A DNA stretch of 64,000 nt from Arthrobacter sp. NEB 688 (GTDB lineage: Bacteria > Actinomycetota > Actinomycetes > Actinomycetales > Dermatophilaceae). The stretch is from contig NZ_CP053707.1 in the NCBI RefSeq assembly GCF_013201035.1, positions 3,100,001 through 3,164,000 of the forward strand, given 5' to 3'. The notes beneath the pieces were generated by a model, which ran no database searches, was not told where the DNA came from, and saw only the letters and a program-made list of their open reading frames with translations. The first letter of the stretch is position 1. Every line of letters starts with the position of its first letter. Positions 45,221-54,674 of this stretch are shown piece by piece. The position numbers were made by a program, and so were the translations under genes.

Positions 45221-46083
45221 GCTTCCTCCGGGACGTAGGACTGCAGGTTGGCGGACGGGTCGTCGACGACGACGAAGGCCTCCGCGGGGCCGCTGAAGAG
45301 CGTGCTGGGACCGGGCCCGTGGCCGAAGAGCGCGCACTGCCCGGTCGAGATCGTCCCGACGGTCAGCCACCCGGGCCGGTAGCCCCGACCCCAGGTGTGG
45401 TCCTGGTCCTCCAGCACGACGAGGTCGCCGATGCGCAGGCCCTCCAGGCCCAGGGAGAAGTCCTCGGACAGCCCGGCGTAGGCCCCCATGAGGTCGGTGT
45501 TCGCGAACTCCGAGAACATCCCTCCGCCCGCTCCTGCGGCCTCGGCCGGCACCCGGGCGGCCACGTGCACCTCGAGCCGCCCGTCGGGGCGGGTCCCGCC
45601 GGGCATCCGGGCGAGGACCTCGGGCGACAGGTTCTTGACGGCGACCTGCGGGTGGTCGCCGAGCGCCAGCCCCTGGCCGCGGGCGCGGACCCGCACGTGG
45701 TCGCCCACGGTCGTGCCCTCGAGGACCTCGTCGGGGGCGTCGACGAGCACGTACGCGTGCTGCCCGATGACCGTCCCGGTCCGGCCGGCGGACTCGCCGG
45801 AGACGATCGTCACCGTGTTGCCCACGCAGGTGAGGTACTGGAGGGCGTAGTTGGCGGAGGGGTCGCGGTGGCGCACCGACAGCCCCGGCTCGAGGTGGTC
45901 CGCGCGCAGGCCCGTGGCGGGGTCGCCGAGGTGTGTCCCGAGGGTGACCGCCCCCATCCCCGGCAGCACGAACGGCGAGCCGTCCGCGTCGACCCGGTAG
46001 GCGTGCCGGTCGGCCGTCGCCGGCCACACCTCTCCCGACAGCACCTGGGTCACCAGGCGGTCGGCGTTGCTCGAGACCTTCAT
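45217..46083 (-). CDS. DUF4438 family protein (first of a tandem pair)
   Basis: The 288-residue protein has the same blocks as its neighbour (LGTHLGDPATGLRADHLEPGLSVRHRDP, CVGNTVTI, GRTGTVIGQHAYVLVDAPDEVL, VRARGQG, NLSPEVLA, GRGYRPGWLTVGTISTGQCALFGHGPGPSTLFSGP). It differs in an inserted Met/Gly-rich loop (GGGMFSEFANTDLMGAY). Both copies are kept in frame and intact, suggesting they form a heteromer. The ATG overlaps the TldE-like gene's stop. Function unknown; by context, part of substrate breakdown. Confidence 0.78.
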   Translation of the reverse strand: MKVSSNADRLVTQVLSGEVWPATADRHAYRVDADGSPFVLPGMGAVTLGTHLGDPATGLRADHLEPGLSVRHRDPSANYALQYLTCVGNTVTIVSGESAGRTGTVIGQHAYVLVDAPDEVLEGTTVGDHVRVRARGQGLALGDHPQVAVKNLSPEVLARMPGGTRPDGRLEVHVAARVPAEAAGAGGGMFSEFANTDLMGAYAGLSEDFSLGLEGLRIGDLVVLEDQDHTWGRGYRPGWLTVGTISTGQCALFGHGPGPSTLFSGPAEAFVVVDDPSANLQSYVPEEA

Positions 46084-47480
46084 CGTGCTCCTCCGAACCG
46101 GAAGCCCCGGACCCGGACGGCCGGGGCGCTGACGCACCCGTTCCAGACGTTCATCAACGGCTGGGCGAGCACGTCGGGGCCGATGCCGTCGACGCGCCCG
46201 AGGGCACCGAACACCGACTCCGAGAACCGGGCCGGCGAGACCGGCTGGGTCAGCCGGCCGTCCTCGACGAGGAAGCACGCGTCGCGGCTGCCGCCGGTCA
46301 ACGTCGTGGTCTCGGGGTCGATGACGTTGAGGTACCAGAGCCTCTGGACGTACAGGCCGCGCTCGACGCCCGCGACGAGGTCCTCGTCGCTCCCCGCCGC
46401 CATCGTGATGCTCGCCGGGACGGCGTGCGGCGTCTCCTCCCGCGCGATGTGCGCGTGGCCGGTGGGCGGGAGACCGGACCGGGCGGCGCTCGCGAGGTCG
46501 GTGACGGCCCCCGCGACGCGACCCCGGTCCAGCAGGGGGACGCGCACCGAGGCCGTGCCCTCGAGGTCGAACGGGAACGGCAGGCCCCGTCGGGCGGTGG
46601 GGTCGTCGGCCACGTCGACCTCCGGCACCACCACCTGCTGTCCGCGCCGTCGCGCCACGGCGCCGACCCCGTCCGCGACGGCCTCGCCGGTGAAGCCGAA
46701 CGCGGCGATCCGCTCCAGCAGACCGCCGGTGGCCAGCGGTCCGAGCACGACGTCGTACGTGCCGTCGGGCAGGTCGATGCGACCCTTCGCCGCGTCGGCC
46801 TCGCGCACCGTGCGCGCCGTGGCCGCCTCCAGGTCGAGGACGGCGAGGGAGCGGTCGACGTCGGTCCAGTGCGAGGTTCCGTCCGCGACCTTCACGGTGA
46901 GGCTCCCGTGGGCCTCGGTCGCCCGGGCGTAGCGCTCCACGCCCTCCCCGGTCACCACGGCGAGCTCCGTCGCGGCGTGGTGGACCATGCCGTAGGCGGC
47001 GCCCCCGGCCCGCACCGCCGCGTCCATCGTGCGACGGGCGGCGGCGGTCCGGGCTGCGGTGTCCCAGTGGGCGCTCTCGTCGACCCAGAGCGAGGCATCG
47101 GCGTCGTCGCCGGCCACGGCGGGGGCCGCCGGCCCGACCGGCAGCGATCCGAAGGCCGCCGCGAGGGCCCGGGCGCGGTCCGCGGCCCGTCCCCCGACGG
47201 CGGCGGCCGCGGTGAGGTCGGTCGTCGCGACGCGCGAGGCCCGCCCGTCGGACTCCGCCCGGACCATGAGGGTCCACTCGCGGATGTCCTGCGGCTGGTG
47301 GACGCGGTCGACGGCGAAGCGGGTGTACCCGGAGCGCCGGCCGGTGAGGAAGGCGCTCGCGCGGTCGGCGCCCGCGGCCAGCGCCGCGGCCACGGCGGCG
47401 TGGCACGCCTCCAGCGCCCGGTCGCGGCCGACGGCCACCTCGAGGGGCTGCCCGGGGGCGATCCGGTCGACGGTGCTCAC
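46080..47480 (-). CDS. TldE/PmbA-like peptidase partner subunit
   Basis: The 466-residue protein has the TldD/PmbA fold, with the N-terminal SAFLTGRRSGYTRFAVDRVHQPQDIREWTL and C-terminal MAAGSDEDLVAGVERGLYVQRLWYLN and ACFLVEDGRLTQPVSPARFSESV. It lacks HExxxH. In the TldD/TldE heterodimer, TldE has no zinc site and helps form the tunnel to the active subunit. It is coupled by 4-nt overlap to the TldD-like gene, as known pairs are. GTG start at 47480. Confidence 0.85.
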   Translation of the reverse strand: MSTVDRIAPGQPLEVAVGRDRALEACHAAVAAALAAGADRASAFLTGRRSGYTRFAVDRVHQPQDIREWTLMVRAESDGRASRVATTDLTAAAAVGGRAADRARALAAAFGSLPVGPAAPAVAGDDADASLWVDESAHWDTAARTAAARRTMDAAVRAGGAAYGMVHHAATELAVVTGEGVERYARATEAHGSLTVKVADGTSHWTDVDRSLAVLDLEAATARTVREADAAKGRIDLPDGTYDVVLGPLATGGLLERIAAFGFTGEAVADGVGAVARRRGQQVVVPEVDVADDPTARRGLPFPFDLEGTASVRVPLLDRGRVAGAVTDLASAARSGLPPTGHAHIAREETPHAVPASITMAAGSDEDLVAGVERGLYVQRLWYLNVIDPETTTLTGGSRDACFLVEDGRLTQPVSPARFSESVFGALGRVDGIGPDVLAQPLMNVWNGCVSAPAVRVRGFRFGGAR

Positions 47481-48988
47481 CCCATCACCCCGATCCGCAC
47501 TCCGCGCACGAGCGTCGGCGACGACCCGTGGCCGAGGAAGCCCCACTGCTTGGGTTCGCCCTTGCCACAGGGCATCCCGAACGCCCGGAACTCCTCGGGG
47601 CCGGCCACGGCCTCGACGGAGCCCCAGAACTGCGGCGTCGTCCCCCCGTAGGAGAAGCCCCGCAGGAGGCGGCCGCGGCGGCCGCCCCGGACCTCCCAGG
47701 CCACCTCGGTGCCGAACTGGAAGGCCATCCGCCGGTCGTCGATGGACCAGCTGCTGTTGTCGTCCACGTAGTAGCCGTCTCCCATCCGCTCGAGCAGCTC
47801 CGGCAGGCTCCCGCGGCCGGGCTCGAGGTAGACGTTGGTCGCGAAGGGGACGGGCAGGTAGGCCCAGCCGTCCGAGCGGGCCGCGCCGGAGGTCGTGCGT
47901 GCGGCCCGCGCGGCCGACTCCCGGCTGGAGAGGGCCTCCCGCAGGACGCCCTCCTCGATGAGGGTGCGGCGCACCGCGGGTGTGCCCTCGTCGTCCCACG
48001 CGAAGGTGCCGCGCGTGCCGGGGGCCGTCGGGTCGGAGACGATCGTCACCGCGGGCGACCCGTAGCGCAGCGAGCCCACGTCGGACGGCTGGACCCAGGA
48101 GGCGCCCGCGAAGTTCGTCTCGTCGCCGAGGATCCGGTCGAGCTCGATGGCGTGCCCGACGGACTCGTGGATCTGCAGGGCCATCTGGGCGGGGCCGATG
48201 ACGAGGTCCGCCGTGCCGGACGGTGCCTGCGGCGCCGTGAGCAGCCGGGTCGCCTCCTCGCCGACCCGGGCGGCCTCCGTCGGGAGGGAGAGGCCCAGCA
48301 CGTACTCCCAGCCTCCGGCCGCGGTGTTGCCGTGGAAGGAGTTGGGGTAGCTGCGCCGCTGCACGCCGGACTCGTCCGCCGCGACCGCCTGGAGGACGGC
48401 CCCCGACTCCACGAGGTGCTGGTGCTGGCGCGAGCCCTCGCTGTCGGCGTAGTGCCGGTGCTGGCGCTTGGCGTTGAGCCCGGCGGTCACGGCGCGGACG
48501 GCCTGCGGGGCGGACGCGGCGCGCACGACCTCCTGGAGCAGGGCGTGACGCTCCTCGTCGGGCACGGCGAAGGGGTCGACCTCGACCGGGACCTCCCACC
48601 GACCGCTCGACGACTCCCGCGCGGGGAGCTCGGTCCGGGCCAGCCCGGCGCCGGCGAGGGCCGAGCGCACGGCCTGCTCGGCGGCCTCGCGGGGCGCCCG
48701 GTCGGACGAGCCGGGTCCGGCGAGCGCGACCGCGGCGAAGCCCCAGGCGCCGTCGACGAGGACGCGCACCCCGATGCCCGCCGTGTGCTCACGGCGCTCG
48801 TCGAGCCCGCCCGCGCGGGAGGTGTAGAGACGCAGCTCCTCGGCCTCCACGAGCCGCGCGTCGGCGAAGGTCACGCCGCGGGCCTCGGTCGCGGCGAGCG
48901 CCTCGTCGAGCAGCCCGCACGCGCGAGCGTCGTCGGCCAGGTCGCCCCAGGCGTGCGCCGTCGGCGCCGTGCCTCCGGGGCGGCTCAT
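47477..48988 (-). CDS. TldD-like zinc metallopeptidase
   Basis: The 503-residue protein has the metallopeptidase motif IHESVGHAIELDRILGDETNFAG near residue 270 (HESVGHAIE gives the His-Glu-His ligands). Further family blocks are TIVSDPTAPGTRGTFAWDDEG and the C-terminal FGMPCGKGEPKQWGFLGHGSSPTL. In E. coli TldD with TldE digests unfolded peptides and matures microcin B17. Here the pair sits in a peptide-transporter operon, so a role in cleaving an imported peptide-like compound is more likely than maturation. ATG at 48988 overlaps the upstream stop. Confidence 0.9.
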   Translation of the reverse strand: MSRPGGTAPTAHAWGDLADDARACGLLDEALAATEARGVTFADARLVEAEELRLYTSRAGGLDERREHTAGIGVRVLVDGAWGFAAVALAGPGSSDRAPREAAEQAVRSALAGAGLARTELPARESSSGRWEVPVEVDPFAVPDEERHALLQEVVRAASAPQAVRAVTAGLNAKRQHRHYADSEGSRQHQHLVESGAVLQAVAADESGVQRRSYPNSFHGNTAAGGWEYVLGLSLPTEAARVGEEATRLLTAPQAPSGTADLVIGPAQMALQIHESVGHAIELDRILGDETNFAGASWVQPSDVGSLRYGSPAVTIVSDPTAPGTRGTFAWDDEGTPAVRRTLIEEGVLREALSSRESAARAARTTSGAARSDGWAYLPVPFATNVYLEPGRGSLPELLERMGDGYYVDDNSSWSIDDRRMAFQFGTEVAWEVRGGRRGRLLRGFSYGGTTPQFWGSVEAVAGPEEFRAFGMPCGKGEPKQWGFLGHGSSPTLVRGVRIGVMG

Positions 48989-50109
48989 GCGTCGGTCAGC
49001 GGGAAGTCGACCCAGGCGCGCCGCCGGAAGGACGCCTCGAACGCGTTGATGGTCTCCTGGACCAGCGCGCCCTGGCGGAAGTCGCCCTGGTTCTCCGGGC
49101 CGCCCTCGAGGATCTCCGTCGCGAAGTTGCGGACGAGGTTGGAGTAGAAGAGGAAGGGCCACGGCTCGAGCGAGGACCCGCCCTCGGGGAAGAAGCGCTC
49201 GGGGATCTCCATCTCCTTGAACTCCACCGAGCCCTTGGTCGCACCCCTGAGGGTCTGGCAGATGCCCTCCTCCTCGACGAGCCGCACGACGAGCGCACCC
49301 TCCGAGCCGTAGATGCGCACCTCGATGCCCGGGAAGTTCCCGACCGTGACGAACGAGGACTGCACCGACGCGAGACCGCCACCGGCGAACTCGGCGATGA
49401 ACATGTCGCCGTCGTCGATGTTCATCCGGGTCATGGCACCGGTGTCGCGGACGACGCGCTCCGGGACGAAGTTGCGCATCGTCCCGACGACGGACTCCAG
49501 GGCGGTGCCCATCCACCAGTGCATGATGTCGATGACCGGTGCGCCGTAGCCCTCGATCGAGGCGACCTGCAGGAAGTCGGGGTCGGTCGCGTCGCTCTGC
49601 TGGCGCAGCGGCGTCTGCGGGTCCAGCCACTGGCTGTTCTGCTCGTAGGCGTTGAGCATGTACGGGGTGCCGACCCAGCCGTCCCGGATCAGCTCGGCGG
49701 CGTACATCACGGCCGGTGCGTACCGGAAGGTGAAGCCCAGCTTGGTCTTCAGGCCCTTGCTCTTCGCGAGGTCGGCCGCCCGGACCACCTCTCGGTAGTC
49801 GTGGTTGACCGGCTTCTCGCACAGCACGTGCTTGCCGGCCTCGAGCGCGGCCATCGTCACCTCGAAGTGGGCGGCGTCGCCGGTGACGACGTCGATGACG
49901 TCGATGTCCGGGTCCTCGACGAGCTCCCGGTAGTCGGTGGTCGTCCGGGCGACGTGGAACTCGGCGCCGGCGCGGGCCAGCGAGTCGGCGTCGACGTCCG
50001 ACAGCCCGACCACCTCGCAGCGCGGGTCGCGCTGCCAGCCCGGGATGTGCGAGCGGACGGCCCATCGGCCCGTGCCGACGACACCGATGCGAAGGGGCTG
50101 AGCGGTCAT
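48985..50109 (-). CDS. Gfo/Idh/MocA-family oxidoreductase (copy 1 in the cluster)
   Basis: The 374-residue dehydrogenase has the nucleotide-binding start LRIGVVGTGRWAVRSHIPGW and the active-site motif VLCEKPVNHDYREVV, followed by a sheet with MHWWMGTALESVVG. It is longer than copy 2 and shares little beyond the family core. Its ATG overlaps the stop of the OppD-like gene. Substrate unknown; an imine-linked or sugar-like compound is possible. Confidence 0.88.
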   Translation of the reverse strand: MTAQPLRIGVVGTGRWAVRSHIPGWQRDPRCEVVGLSDVDADSLARAGAEFHVARTTTDYRELVEDPDIDVIDVVTGDAAHFEVTMAALEAGKHVLCEKPVNHDYREVVRAADLAKSKGLKTKLGFTFRYAPAVMYAAELIRDGWVGTPYMLNAYEQNSQWLDPQTPLRQQSDATDPDFLQVASIEGYGAPVIDIMHWWMGTALESVVGTMRNFVPERVVRDTGAMTRMNIDDGDMFIAEFAGGGLASVQSSFVTVGNFPGIEVRIYGSEGALVVRLVEEEGICQTLRGATKGSVEFKEMEIPERFFPEGGSSLEPWPFLFYSNLVRNFATEILEGGPENQGDFRQGALVQETINAFEASFRRRAWVDFPLTDA

Positions 50110-51146
50110 GACGGGGTCTCCTGGTGGGTTGAGGGGGTGGGAAGGTTCTCGGCGCTCGCCCGACGGCAGCGGCTGGTGTGCGCCGGGCCGACGTCGAGCA
50201 GCGCGGTGCGCCACTCGTCGCAGGCCGGCTCACGCAGCTCGCAGCGGGGGGCGAAGCGGCAGGTGGGTCCGAGGCCGACGAGCTGCGGGGGGCTGCCGGG
50301 GATGACCCGCAGCTCCTGGTCGCGGGGGACGGCTCCGGGCAGGGCCCCGAGCAGGGCCCGGGTGTAGGGGTGGCGGGGCGACGCGAGCAGCGTCGCGGTG
50401 TCGGCGAGCTCGACGACCTGCCCGGCGTACATCACCGCGACCCGGTCGCAGACCTGGGAGACGACCGACAGGTCGTGGCTCACGAGGACCAGGCTCGTCC
50501 CGAGGTCGCGCTGGAGGGAGAGCAGCAGCGCGAGGATCTGGTCCTGGATGAGGACGTCGAGGGCGGTGGTCGGCTCGTCGGCCACGATGAGGTCGGGCCG
50601 CTGGGCGAGGGCGATCGCGATGACCGTGCGCTGGAGCATCCCCCCGCTGAACTGGTGGGGGTAGTCGCGCAGGCGGGTCTCGGGCGCGGGCAGGCCCACC
50701 TGGTGCAGCAGCTCGAGCACGCGGGCCTCCCCCGCCGCGCCGGTCGGCCCGCCGGAGGCCGCCACCGCCTCGGCCACCTGGTCGCCGATCCGGCGCACCG
50801 GGTTGAGCGAGGTCATCGGGTTCTGCGGGATCATCGCCACGCGACGGCCCCACATGGCCCGCAGCCGGCGCGGGGGCAGCGAGAGGATGTCGTCGACGTC
50901 GTGCGCCGGGTAGGCGACCGTGCCGCTGATGCGTGCCTGCGGGGTCGGGCGCAGGCCGAGCAGCGCCCGGCAGGTGACGCTCTTGCCCGAGCCGGTCTCC
51001 CCGACCACGCCGAGGACCTCGCCCTGGCGCAGCCGAAGGTCGACGCCGTCGGCGGCCATGACGTCGCCGGACTCGGTGGGGATCGCGACCCGCAGGTCGC
51101 GCACGTCGAGCAGCAGGGCGCCGGGCGGGGGCTCGTGCGAGGTCAT
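50106..51146 (-). CDS. oligopeptide-type ABC transporter, ATPase (OppD-like)
   Basis: The 346-residue ATPase has Walker A GETGSGKS, Q-loop MIPQNPMTSLNP, signature FSGGMLQR and Walker B LIVADEPTTALD. The C-terminal Cys-rich oligopeptide/dipeptide tail (CRFAPRCELREPACDEW) is intact and may hold a 4Fe-4S-like site. It pairs with the OppF-like ATPase at 54675. Separated from OppC by 41 bases. Confidence 0.92.
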   Translation of the reverse strand: MTSHEPPPGALLLDVRDLRVAIPTESGDVMAADGVDLRLRQGEVLGVVGETGSGKSVTCRALLGLRPTPQARISGTVAYPAHDVDDILSLPPRRLRAMWGRRVAMIPQNPMTSLNPVRRIGDQVAEAVAASGGPTGAAGEARVLELLHQVGLPAPETRLRDYPHQFSGGMLQRTVIAIALAQRPDLIVADEPTTALDVLIQDQILALLLSLQRDLGTSLVLVSHDLSVVSQVCDRVAVMYAGQVVELADTATLLASPRHPYTRALLGALPGAVPRDQELRVIPGSPPQLVGLGPTCRFAPRCELREPACDEWRTALLDVGPAHTSRCRRASAENLPTPSTHQETPS

Positions 51147-51187
51147 CGGGGTCTCCCGGGTCGGTGACGGGTGGCGGCCGGTCGTGC

Positions 51188-52078
51188 TCACTGCTTGGCC
51201 CGGAACAGGTCGGCGAGGCCGTCCCCGAGGAGGCTGAAGGCCACCCCGAGGAGCACGAGGGCCAGCCCCGGGATGAGCGAGAGCTGCCAGTTCGACAGCA
51301 CGTACGCCTGGCCGCCCGAGATCATCGAGCCCCACTCGGGCGTCGGCTGGGGGATGCCGATGCCGAGGAAGCCCAGCGAGGCGCCGAGGAGCACGTTGCC
51401 GACGGCGTCGACCATCGCGAAGACGGTGACGAAGGGCAGGACGCTCGGGAGCACGTGCCGCACGAGCACCCGGCGCCGCGAGTAGCCGAGGCACCCGGCC
51501 GCGACGACGTAGCCGTACCGGCTCGCGGACAGGGTCTGCCCGTGGGCGATCCGGGCGTAGCCGACCCAGCTGGCGATCCACAGGGCGATGAACATGTTGC
51601 GCAGGCTCGGCCCGAGCGCGGCGACGATCGCGATGACGAGGACGATGAAGGGGAAGGCGAAGAAGAGGTCGACGATGCGCATGACGACGGAGTCGACCCA
51701 TCCCCCGGCGTAGGCGCTGGCCATCCCGATGGCCGTGCCGACGACCAGCGTCACCGAGGTGGCCCCGAAGGCGATGGCGAGGTCGTAGCGGCCGCCGTAG
51801 AGCAGGCGGGCCCAGAGGTCCCGGCCGAACTCGTCGGTGCCGAGCAGGTGCCCACCGGTGCCGGGCGTCACGAGCACGGCGAGCGCGTCGATGTCGGTCG
51901 GCGAGTACGAGGTGAAGAGCGGTGCGCCGAGGCACAGGACGGAGATGACGGCGAGCATCCCCAGGCCCAGGTAGAGGGCCGGACGGCCGCGGAGCCCGCG
52001 GGGCAGCGGGAGCGCGAACCGGCGTCCGCGGCGGGCCACGGGGTCGGTGCCGATGGCGGTGGGGTCGATGACGGTCAT
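51188..52078 (-). CDS. oligopeptide-type ABC transporter, permease (OppC-like)
   Basis: The 296-residue permease has six membrane helices and the DppC/OppC marks: GTDEFGRDLWARLLYGGRYDL, then the ATPase-docking loop GYVVAAGCLGYSRRRVLVRHVLPSVLP. Its ATG overlaps the OppB stop by four bases. The N-terminal ~35 residues are basic and cytoplasmic. Confidence 0.93.
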   Translation of the reverse strand: MTVIDPTAIGTDPVARRGRRFALPLPRGLRGRPALYLGLGMLAVISVLCLGAPLFTSYSPTDIDALAVLVTPGTGGHLLGTDEFGRDLWARLLYGGRYDLAIAFGATSVTLVVGTAIGMASAYAGGWVDSVVMRIVDLFFAFPFIVLVIAIVAALGPSLRNMFIALWIASWVGYARIAHGQTLSASRYGYVVAAGCLGYSRRRVLVRHVLPSVLPFVTVFAMVDAVGNVLLGASLGFLGIGIPQPTPEWGSMISGGQAYVLSNWQLSLIPGLALVLLGVAFSLLGDGLADLFRAKQ

Positions 52079-53028
52079 CGCTGCACCCCCACGGTGAGCC
52101 GGGGGTCGAGGAGGCCGTGGACCACGTCCGTGAACAGGTTGACCACGACGACGAAGACCGCGAGGACGAGCGCCACGGCCTGGACGACCGGGTAGTCACG
52201 GGTCGAGACGGCCCCCACGAGGAGGCTGCCCAGGCCCGGCACGGAGAAGACGTTCTCCACGACCACCGTCCCGCCGACGAGGAACGCCAGGTTGATGCCG
52301 AAGACGACGGCGACGGGGCCGATCGCGTTGCGCAGGACGTGGCGCAGGAGGATCTGGCCCTCGGAGATGCCCTTGAGCCGCGCGATGGTCACGAAGTCCG
52401 ACTCCAGGATGGTGATGGTGCTGGCCCGCAGCGAGCGGACGAGCACGGTGGACAGCGGGATCGCGAGCGTCAGGGCCGGGAGCACGAGGTGCCCCAGGTG
52501 GCTGAGGAAGCCCGTCCCGTAGCCGCCGATCGGCGCCCACCCGAGCTTGAGGCCGAAGACGAGGATGAGCAGGATGCCGACGAGGAAGGCCGGCAGCGCG
52601 AACCCGAGGGTGAAGAAGATGCGGGTGGCCTGGTCGACGACCCCTCCCCGACGGACCGCGGCCCAGATGCCCAGCGGGATGCTCAGCGCGGCGCAGAACG
52701 CCGCCGTGAGGCCCACGAGCAGGAGCGAGGCCCCGGTCCGGTCGAGGAGGAGCTCGCCGACCGGGCGGTGGTACTGGTAGGACTCGCCGAAGGAGCCGGA
52801 CGCCGCCCCCTTGAGGAAGAGCCAGTACTGCGAGAGCAGCGGCTGGTCCAGCCCGAGGCTGCGGCGGATGCCCGCGGCGGCCTCGGGGGTGTAGCGGTTG
52901 CCGAGGATCTGCTGGGCAGGGTCGCCGGGAACCAGACGCAGGAGCAGGAAGCTCACGAGCGTGATCCCGAACAGGACCGGCACCAGGTTCGCCACCCTCG
53001 ACCAGCGCAGGTTCACCGACGACCCCAT
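52075..53028 (-). CDS. oligopeptide-type ABC transporter, permease (OppB-like)
   Basis: The 317-residue permease matches DppB/OppB: FGITLVSFLLLRLVPGDPAQ at the first helix, ESDFVTIARLKGISEGQILLRHVLRNAIGP as docking loop and FSVPGLGSLLVGAV near the end. It follows the binding-protein gene after three bases, so the two are coupled. Confidence 0.93.
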   Translation of the reverse strand: MGSSVNLRWSRVANLVPVLFGITLVSFLLLRLVPGDPAQQILGNRYTPEAAAGIRRSLGLDQPLLSQYWLFLKGAASGSFGESYQYHRPVGELLLDRTGASLLLVGLTAAFCAALSIPLGIWAAVRRGGVVDQATRIFFTLGFALPAFLVGILLILVFGLKLGWAPIGGYGTGFLSHLGHLVLPALTLAIPLSTVLVRSLRASTITILESDFVTIARLKGISEGQILLRHVLRNAIGPVAVVFGINLAFLVGGTVVVENVFSVPGLGSLLVGAVSTRDYPVVQAVALVLAVFVVVVNLFTDVVHGLLDPRLTVGVQR

Positions 53029-53031
53029 GGC

Positions 53032-54636
53032 TCAGTGCTCCTCGACCGTGAGGGTCAGCAGCGAGTCGTTGTAGTTGCCGAGCGGCGACACCTTGAACCC
53101 CTTGACCCACGTGCCGCTGGCGTACCGGAACGGGGCGTAGGCGAGCGGGACGAAGGGCACCTGGTCGGCGATCGCCGTCTGGATCTGGGCGTAGAGCGCG
53201 GCCCGCTTGGTCTCGTCGGTCTCCGAGCGCGCCTCGTTGACCAGCGCGCTGACCGCCTCGTCCTTCCAGTAGCTGTTGAAGGCGTTGGCCCCGCCGTCGC
53301 CGTCGGCGCCGAAGGTCGCGACCTCGTCGGGGTCGATGATGTCGTTGGTCCAGTAGCGCATGCCCATGCCGTTGGTGCCCGGGCGCTGCTTGTCGTAGGC
53401 CGTCGAGAGCTCGAAGGACTGGATGTCGACGGTGATCCCGATCTTCGCGAGGTCGTCCTTGATGACGACGGCCTGCGCCTGGCCGGCGGCGTCGGCGCTC
53501 ACCGCGATGAGCGGGATCGTGAAGCCGTCGGGGTAGCCGGCCTCGGCGAGGAGCTGCTTGGCCCCCGCCAGGTCCTGCTTCGGCTCGACGGCGGACTGGT
53601 CCCAGAAGAGCATCTGGTACGGGAAGAACGTCGTGGCGACCTTCGCGTTGCCTTGGTAGGCGAGCGTGTTCATCCGGCCGAGGTCGAGGGCGGCCTTGAT
53701 GGCCTGGCGCACCTTGACGTTGTCGAGCGGCTTGGTCTTGAGCGGCAGGGACACGAAGTCGACCCGCGTCGAGTCGAAGAGGTCGACGCGCAGCCTCGGG
53801 TTCGCCTCGATCTGCTTGAGGACGTTGCCCGCGGGGTTCTCGATGACGTCGACCTCGCCGCCCTGGAGCTGCAGGAGACGGGTGTTGTCGTCGGTGACGA
53901 TGCTGATCTCGACCGTCTTCAGCTTGGGCTTGGGACCCCAGTAGTTGTCGTTGCGGGTGAGGACCACGCTGCTCTGCGGCGACAGGCTCGTCACCTTGAA
54001 GGGACCCGCCCCGTACGGCGTCTTGTTGAAGAAGTCCTTGTCGGCCTCGACCGCCTTCTGCGGCAGCACCGCGTAGGCGTACATCGCGAGGTCGGCCAGC
54101 AGCGGCGCGTGCGGCTTGGACAGGGTGATGGTGAGCGTGCGGTCGTCCGTCGCCGTGATGTCGGTGACGGGCGTGATGAGGAAGCCCCAGGCGCTGTCCT
54201 CGCCGTCGCGGGCCCGCTCGATGGACCACTTGGCGTCCTGGGCGGTGACCGGGGTGCCGTCCGCGAACTTGACGCCGTCGCGCAGGTGGAACGTGTAGGT
54301 CAGCTTGTCCTCGCTGATGTCCCACTTGTCGGCGAGGTCGGGGACGATCTCCTTGCCCGAGGGGTCGGTCTGGACGAGGCGGGCGTAGAGGTTCTGGTCC
54401 ATCCAGATCGACTCGTTGGCCGAGGCCTGGATGGGGTCGAGCGTGTCGACCGCCACGGCGTTGGCCAGCTTGAGCGTGTCGACGGCGCTGGAGGCGGCGG
54501 GCGCGTCGTCCGAGGTCTGCTCCGCACCTCCGCCACAGGCGCTGAGCGTCACCGCGAGCGTGAGGAGCCCGCCGAGGGTCGCGGTGCTGCGTACCCGGCG
54601 GGTACGGCGCATGGACGAGCTGGTCGAGGACTTCAT
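53032..54636 (-). CDS. oligopeptide-type ABC transporter, substrate-binding lipoprotein
   Basis: The 534-residue solute-binding protein (family 5, DppA/OppA-like) has a lipobox LSACGGG, with Cys near residue 34. The core blocks are VDTLDPIQASANES, LTYTFHLRDGVKFADGTPVTAQDAKWSIERARD and YGAGPFKVTSL. AGGAG precedes the ATG. In this operon it is the gene most likely to define the substrate, but that cannot be read from sequence. It follows the OppF-like gene by 38 bases. Confidence 0.92.
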   Translation of the reverse strand: MKSSTSSSMRRTRRVRSTATLGGLLTLAVTLSACGGGAEQTSDDAPAASSAVDTLKLANAVAVDTLDPIQASANESIWMDQNLYARLVQTDPSGKEIVPDLADKWDISEDKLTYTFHLRDGVKFADGTPVTAQDAKWSIERARDGEDSAWGFLITPVTDITATDDRTLTITLSKPHAPLLADLAMYAYAVLPQKAVEADKDFFNKTPYGAGPFKVTSLSPQSSVVLTRNDNYWGPKPKLKTVEISIVTDDNTRLLQLQGGEVDVIENPAGNVLKQIEANPRLRVDLFDSTRVDFVSLPLKTKPLDNVKVRQAIKAALDLGRMNTLAYQGNAKVATTFFPYQMLFWDQSAVEPKQDLAGAKQLLAEAGYPDGFTIPLIAVSADAAGQAQAVVIKDDLAKIGITVDIQSFELSTAYDKQRPGTNGMGMRYWTNDIIDPDEVATFGADGDGGANAFNSYWKDEAVSALVNEARSETDETKRAALYAQIQTAIADQVPFVPLAYAPFRYASGTWVKGFKVSPLGNYNDSLLTLTVEEH

Positions 54637-54674
54637 GTGCTTCTCCTGGGGAGGTGGGGTTGACCTGCGGGTGT

